Source of the DNA: Rhinopomastus cyanomelas
Lineage: Eukaryota; Chordata; Aves; Bucerotiformes; Rhinopomastidae
Length of the DNA stretch: 64,000 nucleotides
Assembly (NCBI GenBank): GCA_013400115.1
Contig: VXBP01002543.1
Coordinates: 128,098-192,097 of the forward strand
Direction of reading: 5' to 3'
Shown here: positions 13,601 to 28,600 of the stretch, one piece after another
Position numbering within the stretch: position 1 is the first letter of the stretch
How the letters are laid out: every line of letters starts with the position of its first letter
Program-made: the position numbers and the translations under genes
Notes under the pieces: model-generated
Database searches by the model: none
Told to the model about the DNA's origin: nothing
Seen by the model: only the letters and a program-made list of their open reading frames with translations

Positions 13601-16600
13601 TAAGATTTTTCTTTTCTTTTTGAACTAGCTAGACCAATCAACCTTATCTACGTACACCATTAACACAGCTAGTCAGATATGAGAATCCCTTGTGTAAAGC
13701 ACAAGAAAAAGGAGAAAAAAACCCACAAAACCACGGTCCCCAAAAATGACCAAAGTGTCACAGAAATGTTTATAATGGAAGAAAACATGAGACTGAAGAG
13801 AACTAAGTAATTGGCAAACACAGATTAGTTTCCCAGTACCTGGCCCAGTTCTCCCACTTGTAGCTTCCTACAAGTGTAGCTGCATTATTTCAGCAGAATT
13901 AGTTTTCGTTTACACAGTTGAAGAGAAAAAGGAATCAGGGCTTTGGTGATTAGAACAGACTTTATGTCACTGATAAAACACACAAAATGCTAATGTGACG
14001 GAGGATAAATAATGCTCAAACGATTAAGGTGCCAGGAGACAGCATTGTTCAGTGTAACACAGCAAATACAATCTCTTCTGAAGATTTTTCCATAAAGATT
14101 CTTTTCTGTAAAGAATCGTAATGAGAATGATCTACAGATTCTGTTGTCATTACCCGCACCTCTTCGCAGCAATGGCTTTAAACATTTTTAAAGAATTGGA
14201 ATTCAGGAAGGGCACACATGCTTTGCTTCATGGACATTTAGAATTTTTGTAAAATTAATGGCATTCCATCAGAGGGAAAGGAAACATATTTCTTTAGCCC
14301 GTAAGAATAAAGAAATCACTCAAAAAACATCACCCTCCAACCCCAAATCTTGGGTAATGTCTTTTCCAATAACTAAATACATACGCCATAAAATTCTGAA
14401 CTCCGGTTCGAATGATGGGACTCTTTATTAACTGTGGATACATATTTGCAGCGTGGTCATACATGTGCCTGAAAGAAGAAGAGTAGAAGTTATTCTTTTG
14501 CATCTTTCCTTCCTTTTACTTAACAAACCTTTACTTGATCAACAAGCATTGATACCCAAGCAACAAATGGACTGTTGATGTTTAACTTAAATGATCTCAC
14601 AAAAGTCCACTCAAACAAGAATGAAATTGAACTACTTTAGGGAATACTTGCAGGCCAGAAGTATCTTGAAACCATTAGTACAGTAAAGCACAACAGAAAT
14701 AGATTACTGGAGACTCATTTTATTTGGAACAAAAAAGCCCCAAACACACAGAGGTGAGAACTTAATTTTCAGTGCTGAGTGCTAATTGCAGCCTGATATC
14801 TATCAGGTTTGACTTACCATGTGCCCTTTTTTCTGATTAAGCTAAAATGTCTCTATTTTAAAGTGTCTATGATTTGATTCCGTGTGTTCCCACAGAACTA
14901 CTCAGTAAGGCCAACCCTGTGCAGATTCAGCTTTATGGACACAAAAGTTATTGATTTTTGGCTTGATTGTTGAATTCAGGTAGCTATTTCATTTCCACTA
15001 ATTAATAAGAACAGAGATTGCAAGAGCATTTTTTGTTGTTGTGGATGGGGGTTTTTTAATTTGTTTTGTTGAACTGAAGTCATTCACATTTCAAGATTAA
15101 ATCCATTGCCAAAAATTGCTCAGGAGCCCAGAAGTTGAAATCACCCTTCCATTTTAGGTGGAATGTAATTAATTAATGGCAAAACAGAACTTAAACACAT
15201 CTTAATTTGGTCAAATTTATTGAGCAGCTAAAACAAGTGTTGCTTAAGAATTAAAACAACAAACAACTAAAGGAAGGAAGAGGAACACCTAGTTCTAGGT
15301 GGAAATGATCAGCATAAAATTATTTTGCTGACATCTGGAATTGATACAACTACATCAGTAAAATTAGCTCCTATAAGTGCTGAGAGACAGATACTAGCCT
15401 CAAGGGAAGCACATGCAAGCACAACAGAATTCCCTGTATTAAAATTCATGAGAACAACTTCCTCTAGGAGCGATGCAGAGAGAGCCTCTTCTATTCCTTC
15501 AGAGAAATATAGACAGATGATTGAATGTTTACTCATTATTAGAGAATCATCCATTGACTTTCTCCCCTCTCTTTTTGTCCCTTGCCCCATTCACAGCTGT
15601 TTAAGTATGACCTACTGCTGCTTATTTCAGCTCTGGTAGCATCCTGACTACCAAATCTAACTGTCTACATACATTTAGGCAAAACCTGTGTGACCTATTC
15701 AAGGTGATCCTGCTGTGGCAGGAGGATTGGACTGGATGCTCTTTTGAGGTCTCTTCCAATCCCTAATGTTTTGTGATTAACAGGGGCATGAAAGGTCCTG
15801 ATCAGTGCAGGACAGACACAAGTTGGGGAGATTGGATCTGTGACAGAGGTGCTGGGGCAAGAGAGGGGCACATTCAGCAGTTCTGCACTGTGACACCTTT
15901 CATAATTCTGCAGCTATGGTATCAATTTCCATTCTAGAGTTTCCTGTCTCATATAACACCAGACTACAAGCCATAATCACAACCAACTTTCTTTTCTTCA
16001 CGAAGTAGAATCACACAACATCAGGGATTAGAAGGGACCTCAAAAGATCATCCAGTCCAAGACAGATCAGGCTTCCAGGTTCAACCATCAGCTCAAGCCT
16101 CCAATATGGACTCAAAGGTTATGCAATGAAAGGCAGATTTAACACTAGTAGTAGCCTTAAGCTGTGATGACCGATGTAGTTACTGCACTAGTTCACAACC
16201 AGGGGACTGAAAACAGTTTATGTAATGACCTTCCTTCTTGTATTCGCTTACAGAGGGCATACAATTCCTGGAATTGATTTTTCTTTAAGTGCCCAAGATT
16301 ATTCAGGATTTTTTCTCTAATTATCCTGTTTACAAGTTTTGCTTGAACAAAGCTTCTATGTGCATGGCTTGCATGTGTTATAGGGATGTTATCCTCTGAA
16401 GTATATTGGATCATTATAGTAAGGTAAGGCTTTGCAATTGTATCCAAGGCCAAACACAAGGCAATTGCAAAGCTGGGACAAGAATTCAAAGTGGAAAAGG
16501 AGCAAAGGAGATCTCTGCTTCTTCAAATTAGAGAGAAAGATGACAGGACTCAAGTCAGCTGAGGCTATATCAGAAAGAGTATAATTAATGTTGCTTCAAA

Positions 16601-19600
16601 TTTAAATACTGCTCTTAGGCACCAGGCACGCCCCAACTGGAACTGATTTAAAGCATGCGCTTAACGTCACGGATTTAGATGGGCTCTGCCATCCCTCAAG
16701 TAAAGTGAGGCCTCATTAACACCTCTGTAATGAAAGAAAAGAATTCATATCCAAGAAAACCAAAGCAAGCATCTTTTGCTGGATGATAGGACTGGACCTT
16801 ACAGAGACGTGACAGACTGCTGATGAAAACAAAACGTCTGATCTCCAGACTGTACCAACAACCAGAATAATATTTATTCCATCCCTAACAATGTGTTTTC
16901 AAAATAGACAGCTACTATCTGAATCAGGGGCTGGCACTAGAAAGATGAATCATGCTCTACAAAAGGTCTGTGCTTCTACTCTCCTTGGTAACCGTGTCTG
17001 ACTTAGTTATTGCTTTTTCGACCACAGACCTATATAGCCAGAGCTAATTCTTTCCCAGTAATTTGGGATAAAACACTCCCAGCACGTCTAGGGTTTTTTT
17101 TAAACTCTGGTTGTCTTATATTTTGCTTAGCTTCCTACTAAGGACAAAGCATATGCTTTTAGGAAATAGACTTTGTCAGTCTTTGGCTTACATCACGAGG
17201 CCTTGCTGTGTCTAGAACTCCTTCATGCCCTAAAGGATAATGCAAGAACTGGGCTAGCTGAGAATTCCTGTGATCTCCAAATTGCAGGCACTGTCAAGCT
17301 GGAGCTCCTGCTCACCAGACAGCTTCTACAAGATCCTGTACTTCAACCTGGGATCAAGCTTGCAATGCATCCTTCTGAATAATGCATTGGAGCTCTTCCT
17401 GGTAGGACTTTAGGGTTTGTGCAAAGAGTGACATGCGGAAACAAACTATAACAAGGAGGACATGGAGCTGCTGGAGGGAGTCCAGCATAGAGCAACAAGG
17501 ATGATGAAGGAAGTAGAACACCTCCCTTATGAGGAAAGGCTGAGGGAGATGGGCGTCTTTAGCTTGGAGAACAGGAGACTGAGGGGTGACCGCATTTTGT
17601 TTATAAATATTTGAAGGGTGGGTGTCAGGAGGATGGANTGTTTTAATGCAGCACTGGGCAACACAGAGGATCATTCCTCCAAATGTGAGCACCAGTATTA
17701 AGAAAACAGCTTCAATTTATCACACGATTACATACATATTCAATAACTAAACCAATACATGCATTAAATTTCCAAGAAATAGGCAGTTATTAAAATCAGT
17801 CTCAGGAACTCATTACCTTTAGGCCTCCTCCTAGCACTTGCACAGTGACACTTAAGGGTCATGGGCAGGGGGTTTCTGGAAGTCTTCCTCCCCCCCCCAT
17901 TCTTCACCCTTGGTCCAGAATGCTTAGTTGTTTCGTGCCAGTAACCACAAGGCTGGTTGAAGCCAGTTTTTAGGGGAAGTTGACCTTGCTTGACAAAGAA
18001 GCTCCTACTTTAACAAGCAGGATTTGTTTCTCTTATCTCCTGCTGCCTACAATTTGCTAAGGTTCTCTTCTTACTTCTAACTTCTATCCGTAAAGTTAAC
18101 TATTTCCTAGCTGTATATCAAGAGCCACCTCAGGTTATTTCTGCTGCAAGACAGCTGGAGTCCTTGGAGTTGCTCAGGCTGTAAGTAGCAGTGTGCCTGC
18201 TAATTGAAGTTACTGTGTTCTTCATACTGAGGGGCTGTGCACCCAAAGTGGTGCTTGTACAGGCAACAAAAGCATCTTCACCCTCATAGTTAAGTAGCTG
18301 CTGATGCAAACAGTCTCCAACACAGTGAAATGCATCACTACACACTTCCTTGTTACCAAGTCTTTAAAAAGGAAGGTGGAGCTGGGTGCAGCTACTGTGG
18401 GCACCGATGTCTGCAAAAGCAGAATGAAGGCGTTTAGAGACACCTCATGAAAGAGATCGTAATGATGCTAGAGGGCTACCTGGAGGACAAGCTGAACAGG
18501 CCACGTGGTCTCATAGGGATAGCTACAGATGGGGAAAGACTATTTCCTAGTTTTACTTCAGAAGACCTGTGTAACTGTCCCAAAGAACAAACGTCCATCT
18601 GCATGTCAATGAGGACACAATCTCTAGGCAAAATAAATAAGAAGAAATGGAAGTCTCGGAACAATCTTAATGTCTGCACACTTAGTGAGTCCTCACCACT
18701 CCTGCGGTCCAAGAGATTGCAAACACACTGTGTAAGGATCCATTAGTTGGTGTTTGCTGAACAAAACACATCAAGGATCATACAGCTAAAACCTGAAGTA
18801 ACAGGTTCTCCATCTTCTCAACTGTCAGAGCAGTATCTCACTAATTCATCCCTGTTCCTTGGCTGAAGTGTTTCAACAGGTTTTCTTAGCTTCAACAAGA
18901 AGCCCTGTATCCAAAGTAGCTTTACAAGACCTGATGGAAAAAGCTTACATCCATAACTCCAAGTGAGAAAAACTCTTCCAGTGTGGGTACATATGTATAA
19001 TGGGGCAACGACACAGTCAAACCCCAAATTCAGATTATCAGAAATCTGTCCATAATACTCACCAATTTTAAAATGCCTTGCTAAGTAAATTACTGTCATC
19101 TGGTCCAGTAGTAATTAATGTCTACTAATCAATAAACAACCTTCCTCTGTTAGCCTGTTCAATGCAGCCTATTGGTATTTATTATTCTGGAAGCAAAGCT
19201 TGTGAAGCCAAATTCATGTCATTGTATCCATCAAAAGCATCTCACAACTATTCCTCGGCATTACTTCAGAATTTGGAAATTTTTCTTTACCTATGACTAA
19301 ACTGATAGAAAAAAGAAAAGATGGAGCTTGTTCAACACCAAAGCACATGTCATGTTCTTAGCTGTATCACCAGCTATATCCTACCCACATTGTCTTCCAA
19401 CTTAGTAAAAAAGTAAAAAGAGTAGGGTTTCATTTGGGAGGTTTGGTTTTTTTTTAATTCACTGTTAGGGTTTTGATGGGGTTTTTTGTTGTCAGTTTGT
19501 GGAGGGTTTATATTGGTAAAAAAAAAAATCCCACCTGGCCTGGATTAATAACCAGGCCAAAATTCTGACAGTTTCCACAAATCTGCATTTTGGCAGAGAT

Positions 19601-22600
19601 TCAGTCCCTCATACTTTCTTCACAGAACTTTCAGGAGCACAGTAACCCTTCTAGATAAACACCAGTATGCCTTCAGGCCTATCAGAGAAAAACTCCCCAA
19701 GCTGTCAAATTTCAGTATTTGCTCCCCAGCAGTTTCTTGATAGTTATGAAAAAAGGTTCTTGAGAAAGTCCTGCAGCCCTTGCTAGCAACACCTCTCCCT
19801 ACCTGATATGCTTTCAATTGTCTCATAACTTGTTGATCAGTCACATAACTATAGGCTAGGGAGATAACTACTCCTTCAGCCACCCCTTTGGCAATTATTA
19901 CAACACAGAGCTTATGCACTTCCTTACACTATTCTGTGATTACATTACTTAATCAGTACTATGGATACAGTAACTCATCTATCTCAATAAGGTGTTAGCA
20001 GAGCCTGCAGGATGAGGAGGTGGAACATCTTAATCCTGTAATGAAGAAGCAGCTATACTTCATACCTGCTTACTAATGGAAAGAACAGCTGAAAACTGCA
20101 ACGTGTATGGTTAGTTTAAATGTCTGGGAACTAAGGGAAATAAACACAAAAGCAAATGAAAAACTCACAAGTAGACAGAAATCCACTGGGAGTGTCATAA
20201 ATCAAGTTGCTTCTCGAGGTACTTACGGAGCTGTAAGATAGCCTTCCAAAAAGCCAGCTGCATACATTATGTCTTCATTACTTAAGGTCGGACTGCCATA
20301 GCCTGCTCTGATCTCCAGAACTCCCCAACCTGTTGTCTGCACAGTGTTGTTGTAGAATCCATAAGCATCTCCACTTCGGTCCAGTATATTATTGACATGA
20401 AGAGTTTTTGCAGCTCTATTCCAGTACACAGTTGCATAGCGGATTTCTGTGGTGAAGGAGGAAGGGGGCAAGAGAAACAAACAAACACAAGTCAGTATTC
20501 ATCTAATACTAAAATGTCAAGAAAGTATTTTGGCAATTTGATAGTTTTCCATCAGATTTAGCTCTCCTGTTTTCAGTATAACGTTAGTGTTGCGGTCAAG
20601 TGGTGCGAGAGCCAAGTGGAATTTTACTAAGAAAATCTTATGGCTAAATATTCTCATGTTACTAGAAATTATCTCCACCTCTTTCAGCACAGAGCTCCAA
20701 CACAGCTGAATCTTGACATAAAAAATTCAGGTAAGTATTGCCTCATCTAGCCCAGAACAAAGAAAATCTATACAAATCTCACTGAAAGCATATTGAGAAG
20801 ACGAGCATACCTTACCAAACGCAAAAAATTCTAAGTTAATCTTCACTTTGTTTTCCACCTAAAGATTTAAAAGGTTACAAAAATTTTTGAAACTGTCTTT
20901 CAGAGCAACTAATCTTGGAGATGGCATTGGCAACTGGAACAGTAGAAGTCAGTGGATCATAGGCTGAAGGACAGAAGCACCACGTATACCAGCCTTTATA
21001 AAAAGCACAGTCGCTGTCATCCAGGCAGAACAGAACTGATCTCAAGTGTGAAATGAGTGGGAAAGAAGGGCACTAGATTGCTCAGAGTCCTGCTTGGACT
21101 GCTGTTTAAGGAACACTCTTCACTAGCTGGGTATTAATCCTGCTGAGCGAAAGAACAATCAGCAAAGTAAATTGTTTTCCAAAGGAAGAAACACCGCCCT
21201 ACAATTCCGATTCAATCTTCCCTAAGATGACACCTGGTTAAATCAGATCTCTATTCATGACTGATCAAATCACTGCTGCAGTACTGCAAGGGAAAAGAAT
21301 TTTAAATTTGTGAGTCAGAGTTCCTAGAATTATATGAAAACTTTTGAAAGATGAGCTCATAAACACAACAGAGAAACCAGCAGGTTTCTTATTCCACTGA
21401 TGCTTCTCCAGCATGTGGCAACTCCTCCTGCCAGTTTACAGCAAGAAATTACTATTTGGTTACCACTCCTCACAACAACTCATTTTGTGCATCATGCCCT
21501 TAACAGCTGCAAAAGAGTTAAATATAACTCCAGATGATCTCACACAAAATACTTAGTCTGTATGCTGTGGTAGTGGAACTGTAAAACAAGCAATATAAAG
21601 CCAGCACAATATCTAATGCTCTTCAAAAAGTTGTAAGTAAAATAGCTGTGATTAAGCAGCTAGATCAATTTCAAATTAAGCAAACCCACATTGTTCAGCA
21701 GTATAAGACAGAATGTAGAGAAGCTATTTTTATGAAGACATCATGTATTTGAATGAAAAAGCAAGAATATTTTCCAAGAACCAAACTCTTTCTCCAACTG
21801 AATCACTCTCTGACATAGCTACTCGGTTGCTTTACCAGACAATGTGTGTCATTTAGCAGCTGGAAAGCTGTTCCCTCCTAGTGTGTCTGTGGGAAAACAA
21901 CAGCTAAAACTTTTCCTTCATGAGAATCACAGAACAGCCGAGGTTGGATGGGACCCTGGAAGTCATCTTGCCCAACCTTCCCGCTCAAGCAAGGACACCC
22001 AGAACAAGCTGCCCAGGACTAGGTCCAAAAGGGTTTTAAGCATTTCCAAGGATGCTTTTTACAACCTGTACTTGATCACACTCACAATAAAACGTGTTTC
22101 TCAATGTTCAAAGAGAACCCTTGGTGCTTCTGTTTGTGCCCATTGCCTCTGGTCCTGTCACCAGGCACCACTGAAAACAACCTGGCCCTATTCTCCTTAC
22201 ACTCTTCTTTCAAGTAGTTTTACACACTGAGTGTTCCCATATACTTCAATGTATTTATGCTGACAGCTCCATTCTCAGCTGTTTCAGAGCCCTAATTTGA
22301 GGGAAGTGGGTGCAGATCTCATTCAAATAATCGTTCTCCAGCACCATTAGCACTACTTGCCAAAAATGAAAGTGATGCACGAATCACAAACCACTCTTGA
22401 GTTTGTGGATTTACAGCTTGCCAAGGAACATCAGAAATCCACAAGATTTCAAAGTCTCATGAGTTTTAGAGGCTTTGAACGACATGCAAAGATAAATTTA
22501 TCTAAAGGCATCTTAATGATGATCCATCCTGTAAGAACTGCAGACATAACTGCTTCAAGTGAGGGACAACCTGAACTGAAAATATTTCTGTTCAAATCTT

Positions 22601-25600
22601 TCAAGCGAGGCAGTGGAAGTTGTGAATCTGCTAATTGAAACTGTGTCAGAGACCTTTCCTGAGGTGCCCCTTATTGAAGAGCTACTGTGAAATAATGATG
22701 TGGGAACACACTTTTGCATGAGAAGAACTATTGGATCCTCTAGGAAATATTACAGATGCTTTCCAGTTCCTTTCAGTCATATAAATATCTTTACATTTAG
22801 ACATGAGTAAGGATGGGTGGGAAGTGAAGTAGAATGAGGAGTGAAGTGGGGTTGAAAGCATCCACATAGATCCAGGAAACAAATAAATACAAGCAGCTTT
22901 GTTTTGGGGTGGTTTATTTATCTGTATTTAATGTTAGCTGCAGCTTGAACAGAAATGTTCTTTATTAACAAGAAATGCTGCATGAGCATGTTGGGGGATC
23001 TGCCTTACACATGAACTTGCAGAGTAGGGTTGATGGTTGGACTCTATGATCCCAAGGGTCTTTTCTAACCTGAATGATTCTATGACATCCCCCTTGCACA
23101 TTCTCTTCTCCAGGTGGAATGGTTCTAGTACTCTCAATCATTCCTCTCATAAGAGATGTTCAGCCCTTAATCAACTTCATAGTCCTGTGCAACACTCATT
23201 CCAGTGGTTCTAGACCTCTTATACTGGGGAAACCAGAAGTGAACCCAGCACTACAGGCACGTTCAGAGCACACTCTGAGCAGAGAAAAAGCATCACCTCC
23301 CTCCATGTGCTGGCAACATGTTCCCTGATGCAGTTCAGGGGACAGTTTTATCCATTTTTGCCACAAGATCACACTGGTGCCCCAAGTTCAACTTGGTGTC
23401 CACTGGGACCACCATCCCTTTCCCTGAAAAGTTGCTTTCAAAAGCCCCCAGCATATACTGGTACATGGGATTATTTCTCCCTGGATACAGGGCTTGGCAC
23501 TTCCCTTTGCTGAACTGCACAAAAGTTCCTGTCAGCCCATTCAGCCTCCAGCCTGCTGAGCTCTGCTGTCAGTTCCTCCAGCCTGTTGAGGTCTCTCTGA
23601 ATGGCAGCACAACCCTTTGATGTATGACACTCCTCCCAGTTTTGTATCAATCAGCAAACACTGAGGATGCATCACCCAGACCATTAAGGAAGATGCTGAA
23701 CAGTACTGAGTGCTCAAATACACCACAGGCCTCCAGCTAGTCTTTGTAGCACTAAGCACTATGTCGGTCTTCATGATGTGCTAGAGGGACTTCTGCTGCA
23801 AACAGGAAAAGCATTAGCAAGAATAGATTTTTACAGTGAAAGAACTTGGGTTCTCCCACCCTCCCAACATCATTCTGGTAATAGAAGCTGTTACATGAGT
23901 CTCTATTTAGAGATTAAGTCATTTCAAGGTCTTGGAACACAGTGTTTAAAAACATGTTTCTCTTCTGCCAGGTAGTGAGGCTATTTAAAGGACTGAGACA
24001 TGACAGACTTGGGATAACTCTTCAGGCAGCTATAACCTTACTTTACTGTTGTCTCCTTAATTATCTTCTAGTAATACATCGGGTAATTGCCACTTCAGCT
24101 TAAGTGTAAACATGGGAATTGCTCAGACTGAAAAATCTATAAAAAGAAGAGCTGGCTGATAAGGGTCATCCCTGAGGGGTGCCAAACGCCATCTTACACA
24201 GTCAAAGCTCACACAAGCAAATGCATCAGAGAAAGCCAGGCCCTGTGAAGAAGTGGTGCAAGTGGTTGGTGCAGAATCACGGCACCTGGGTATAGTTATT
24301 AGTCCCCACAGACTAAACAGGTACATGAAAGAAGTTTTCTTCTGCCTACAGCAAAATTGCTGTTGCTTTCTTTTACAAATGAAGGCAGATGCCTGTGCCA
24401 GGTACACTGACCTGACATAGGTGTTGTAACACAGCAAGCTGTGTCTCTGTTTTATGCTCTGCCACAGCAAGAACACTGAGCTATTCCCAAAAGTCAGAAC
24501 AAACTTAAAAACTACCCTCGCAGCTTAACCTACCCCAGCTTCACTACATGACAACTTTCACAGAAGAAAATCAAGACAAGAAGATGGGAGAGAAGTGAAA
24601 CATTAGGCTACAGAATCATTGCAACAAAACTGGGCAAGCCTTTAAACAAGTAACATGAAGATAGCTGTCGTAGATGTGACTTAATGAGGCTGGAAAAAGA
24701 CCATTCCCCACTAGTAATTGGGTTCTTTTCCCCAGCTCATTCACTTACTGTCTCATTTCACCTCATTAATTTTTACATTGTTTTCTGCAAATCTAATAGC
24801 CTTGGTCTAAATTGTCAAGATACCTATACGTGAAATTGCCATGTTTATGTCAAGGAACACATATAAATAAAAATAATAAAATAATTGCTATAATTTAGAA
24901 GATTACAGAATCACAGAACACTAGGAATTGGAAGGGATCTTGAAAGATCACCCAGTCCAATCCCCCTGCCAGAGCAGGGCCACATAGACCAAATCACACA
25001 GGAAAATATCCAGGTGGGTTTTAAACGTCTCCAGAGAAGGTATCTTGCTACAGGTGGCATTAAAACTGTAAGTTTATCAACCAGGGTACACATAAAACTT
25101 ACACTATAATGCAATCAAAGTATTTGCTGTCACCAGTCTGTTACAATTTTATTCTGCAGTCATCTACACTCACAGCACTAGCTTTGCCAAGGGAAACGTA
25201 TCCAGAAGTGAAGTGTAACATGAAATACAGATACGTGAGAAACAACTGCACATTTCCAAGCAGTCCCATGTGTCCTGCAACAACAGAAGCCTTCCCCATG
25301 AATAATAGTGGTATTTTTATATTTATTTTTGTGGGTGAGGCAAGGGCCCTAGCTGCTCTGATCCAGTTGCTGTATTGGTAACTTCTCACATATGAATCAA
25401 AGAATGCTCAGAGAGCTGGAGCATCTCTGCTGTGAAGACAGGCTGAGGAAACCAGGCCTGTTCACCTTGGAGAAAAGAAGGCTTCTGGACGACCTTATAG
25501 CAACCTTGCAGTACCCAAAGTGGGTCTACAAGAAAGCTGGAGAAGGACTCCTTACAAGGGACTTTAGTAGCAGGACAAGGAGGACGGTTTCAAGCTAAAA

Positions 25601-28600
25601 GAGGGTAGATTTGGATTCGGTCTCAGGATGGTGGTAAGGCACTGGAACAGGTTGCTCAAAGAAACTGTGGATGCCACTTCCCCTGGGGGTATTTATAACC
25701 ATGTTGGACGAGGCTCAGGTCCCTTCCAATCCCTAATGTGTGATTCTGTGACTGTAACTAGATGGTCTCTGAGGTCCGTTCCAACCCAAGTCACTCTATG
25801 ATTCTATGAAATGCAACACCTCAATGTATGTACAAACAACCCTTTTATTGTCAAAGTTAGACTTCACAATGTGTAGCTGAGAATGGCAACAAGTGTTTCG
25901 GCCTATTAGGGCTCTAAAGAACAGAGAAGACTCTGATAATCTATGGCTATTTTGTAAGAGTATTGCTCAGAACAACTTAAATAACAAGCCAAAGCGCACA
26001 CAATTTCCTGCAGTGAATGACAAAATCCCTGGGGTGAAGTCACAGAGTCAGTGGAGTCACAGCTGCCCTCCAGGAGGGGGAACTGGGTGGCATCAGTGAC
26101 GTGCAGTTCTACCACAACCATTGGTGCACTGGATAGTGAGAGACAGAAGCAAAGAAGTGCAATGACAAAACAAATCTGGAAGTAAACAACTGTTCCTTTA
26201 CCCTTCTGCGACCAGTAAGGACTGGGACAAGACTCCTTCCTCAAACTGTCTGTTTTTAAAGACACATCAATACTTCTGCCAAATAAAGATCCATAAATAG
26301 GGACTATAGTTGGGAGGTTGGTGGAATTTCTTCATTAAGTGAGAAATGTCTGCTTTTGCCAGGATTATACCATAAATAACAATAAAAAGTCGAGATTTCA
26401 GCTGTGGCTAGGAGGTGATGGTAGTCTTCTTAGCTTTCAGGCTGAAATGCCAAATCTGCACTCTATCTCAGTACAGGCATTGCCAACGTTATGTCAAAAG
26501 CAGAGTTCATCACTGGTAGCAGGAGAGTGGAAATAAATCCATGTTCATGAGAACACAGAAAAAGAAACTGAAGGTAATACAAAATGAGAAGACAGGCAAG
26601 ATGAAAAAAAGAAGTCAGATGCTGAAGAAGACATGAAAGAATTATGATAGCCTATAATGGAAGAACAACGGACAGAGAAGATGAGGAACAAAAATGAAGA
26701 CCACTATAGCAAGATGGCCTAAGACCATCTAACAAAACCACGATCTAATAATTGCCAAATTACACTTATAAAAATAACACTTAATGCAAGTAAAATCTGT
26801 TTGACAACACACAACAGCTGCCTTTCCTTATGCCTTCCCAGACCTACGTTGCTTTTAAAACATATTTACCTAGATAGGCTACTGGACTTTCTAATTAGAC
26901 TAATTAATAGAGTTCCCCTTTCCTTGCAAATAAAAGGGCTATAAGGTTAGAGAGCGAGTATAATTCCTTAGTCTGAGAAACAAGTCCCCTCACAAGCAAT
27001 GAAGCACTGGTTAGGTTGCATGTAACAAGCCAAATTAACAACTGTATCTCCTAACAAAAGGAAGCCCATTGGCTTCCTTAACTACACATTTTTATCTGTA
27101 CTTTACATGCTTGTTGTCATTCATGGCTTTTCAAAGGTGAAAAGCAGAAGAGAAGTAGAAAAGAAAAACAGAGTAAGTGCTTTGGAGAAGAGTTCACAGA
27201 ATCAGCTGTACTTGGATTCCAGCTATACACTTCCCACTAAATCAGGAAGTCATCATTCTGCTGCTTCACTGAAATTAGTTTTGCACAACTTTAAAACACA
27301 GAAACCCTACCACAATGTTGCACATCTCCTGTTTTCAGCATACCCTCTCCTACAGCTAATGTTCAGTAGTAAAGATTATATTAACCAAGTATTGTACTTA
27401 AATATTTCAGGACAGCCATAACTGGGAGCACCTGATGGGTTTTGTTCCGTTTTGTAATTTGATAGAGCTTGTCCCATTGTCTCATTACAAATTTTAGAAC
27501 CATGCTTTTAAACTGTTTAAAAAAAGAAGACTGTATGTCTCTAAAGCACAACTGAGATTTCAAAGCACTGTTATGACTGGAATCCATTACAAAATAAATG
27601 CTAAGTACCTCAGGACTTCTTTAGCAATTAGCTTAAACCACACAAGAACTTAACACAAAACCCAGTAGTTTTCAGTTGAAGGAGTAAATGACTTCTTGTT
27701 CTGCTTTAATATAACTTATTTGTGTCTTCCATTCTGCTGCCCTTAACTCGCCCTACTTCTTCACACACGTCAGGTCTAAGTAATTTTCCCTTTTGCCTCT
27801 GACAGGCCCAATATTATTTGAAGGCTAATTCCCCAATTTGTGCTTACATGGGAGAGAAGCTACACCCACACACAAGTATTACTTAAGAGCTTGAGCCTGG
27901 TATGGTTTTCACATTCACAAGGATACTTACTAGTAAAGCTTAGCCAATGAAGACAACTTGCCAAAACAATTACAGTTCTCCAGTACAGATGACCCCCAGA
28001 GAAACAAATATAATGATTTTAAAAGTAGCTTTACTAATCTCAGTCTGTAGATCGAAGTGGTTTTCACCAGAAAACATTCTGTAGAAAGTTTCCAAACAGC
28101 ATGATGCAGAATCTTCCAAGCATTCAAAATGCTACAGAACAATGAACCAATTAAACCCAAAAGCTAGACAATTCACAGTGGTGAAAGCCAAGTTCTCTCC
28201 ATTAAATAACCTGCTTACTACTTAGTCATTTTCTACTAACACTTCACTTATTATGTGAGCAGTCAGTCATGTATTGGCTGAAACTAATTTTCCTAAACTT
28301 CTTTTCATTCCCTCTGCATGATTCATGGTTGACCTTCGTTCAGTGCTTCTGATGTCGTACTAAGGCTTTTGCCAATTCAGGTAAAGTTTGAAAAGCAGGT
28401 CTGCAAGACAAGGTAGGACTTCCAGTAAAACTATATCCTTGTGACATTTGTCTATATTAAAGACACCACTGTCTGAATTTCTCTTCGTTTTGTGGCAATT
28501 AATAAACTAACTAGGGTTTTCCTAGAAGATAAGCACGGAATTGAGCCATTGAAGATCTTCAGAATTCACTGAAAGCAGCACAAGAGGAATATATTCTCCT

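Larger units (their letters stand above)
14469..20226 (-). other. PLBD1 intron 2
   Basis: A 5.8 kb intron with CR1 pieces at 15690-15779, 16008-16062 and 17456-17637, the last ending at a single N. A hairpin lies at 19536-19559. The rest shows nothing recognisable. Confidence 0.85.

Noticed and set aside
18130..18746. Overlapping frames of 70-100 codons on both strands
   Set aside because: No recognisable domain, no splice or promoter context, no repeat match; within chance length for intronic DNA.
21844..22230. 128-codon plus-strand frame
   Set aside because: It covers the antisense of a diverged CR1 element; the lack of stops is accidental.
24123..24476. 117-codon minus-strand frame in PLBD1 intron 1
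   Set aside because: No similarity to PLBD1 or any family I know and no in-phase splice sites linking it to the gene.
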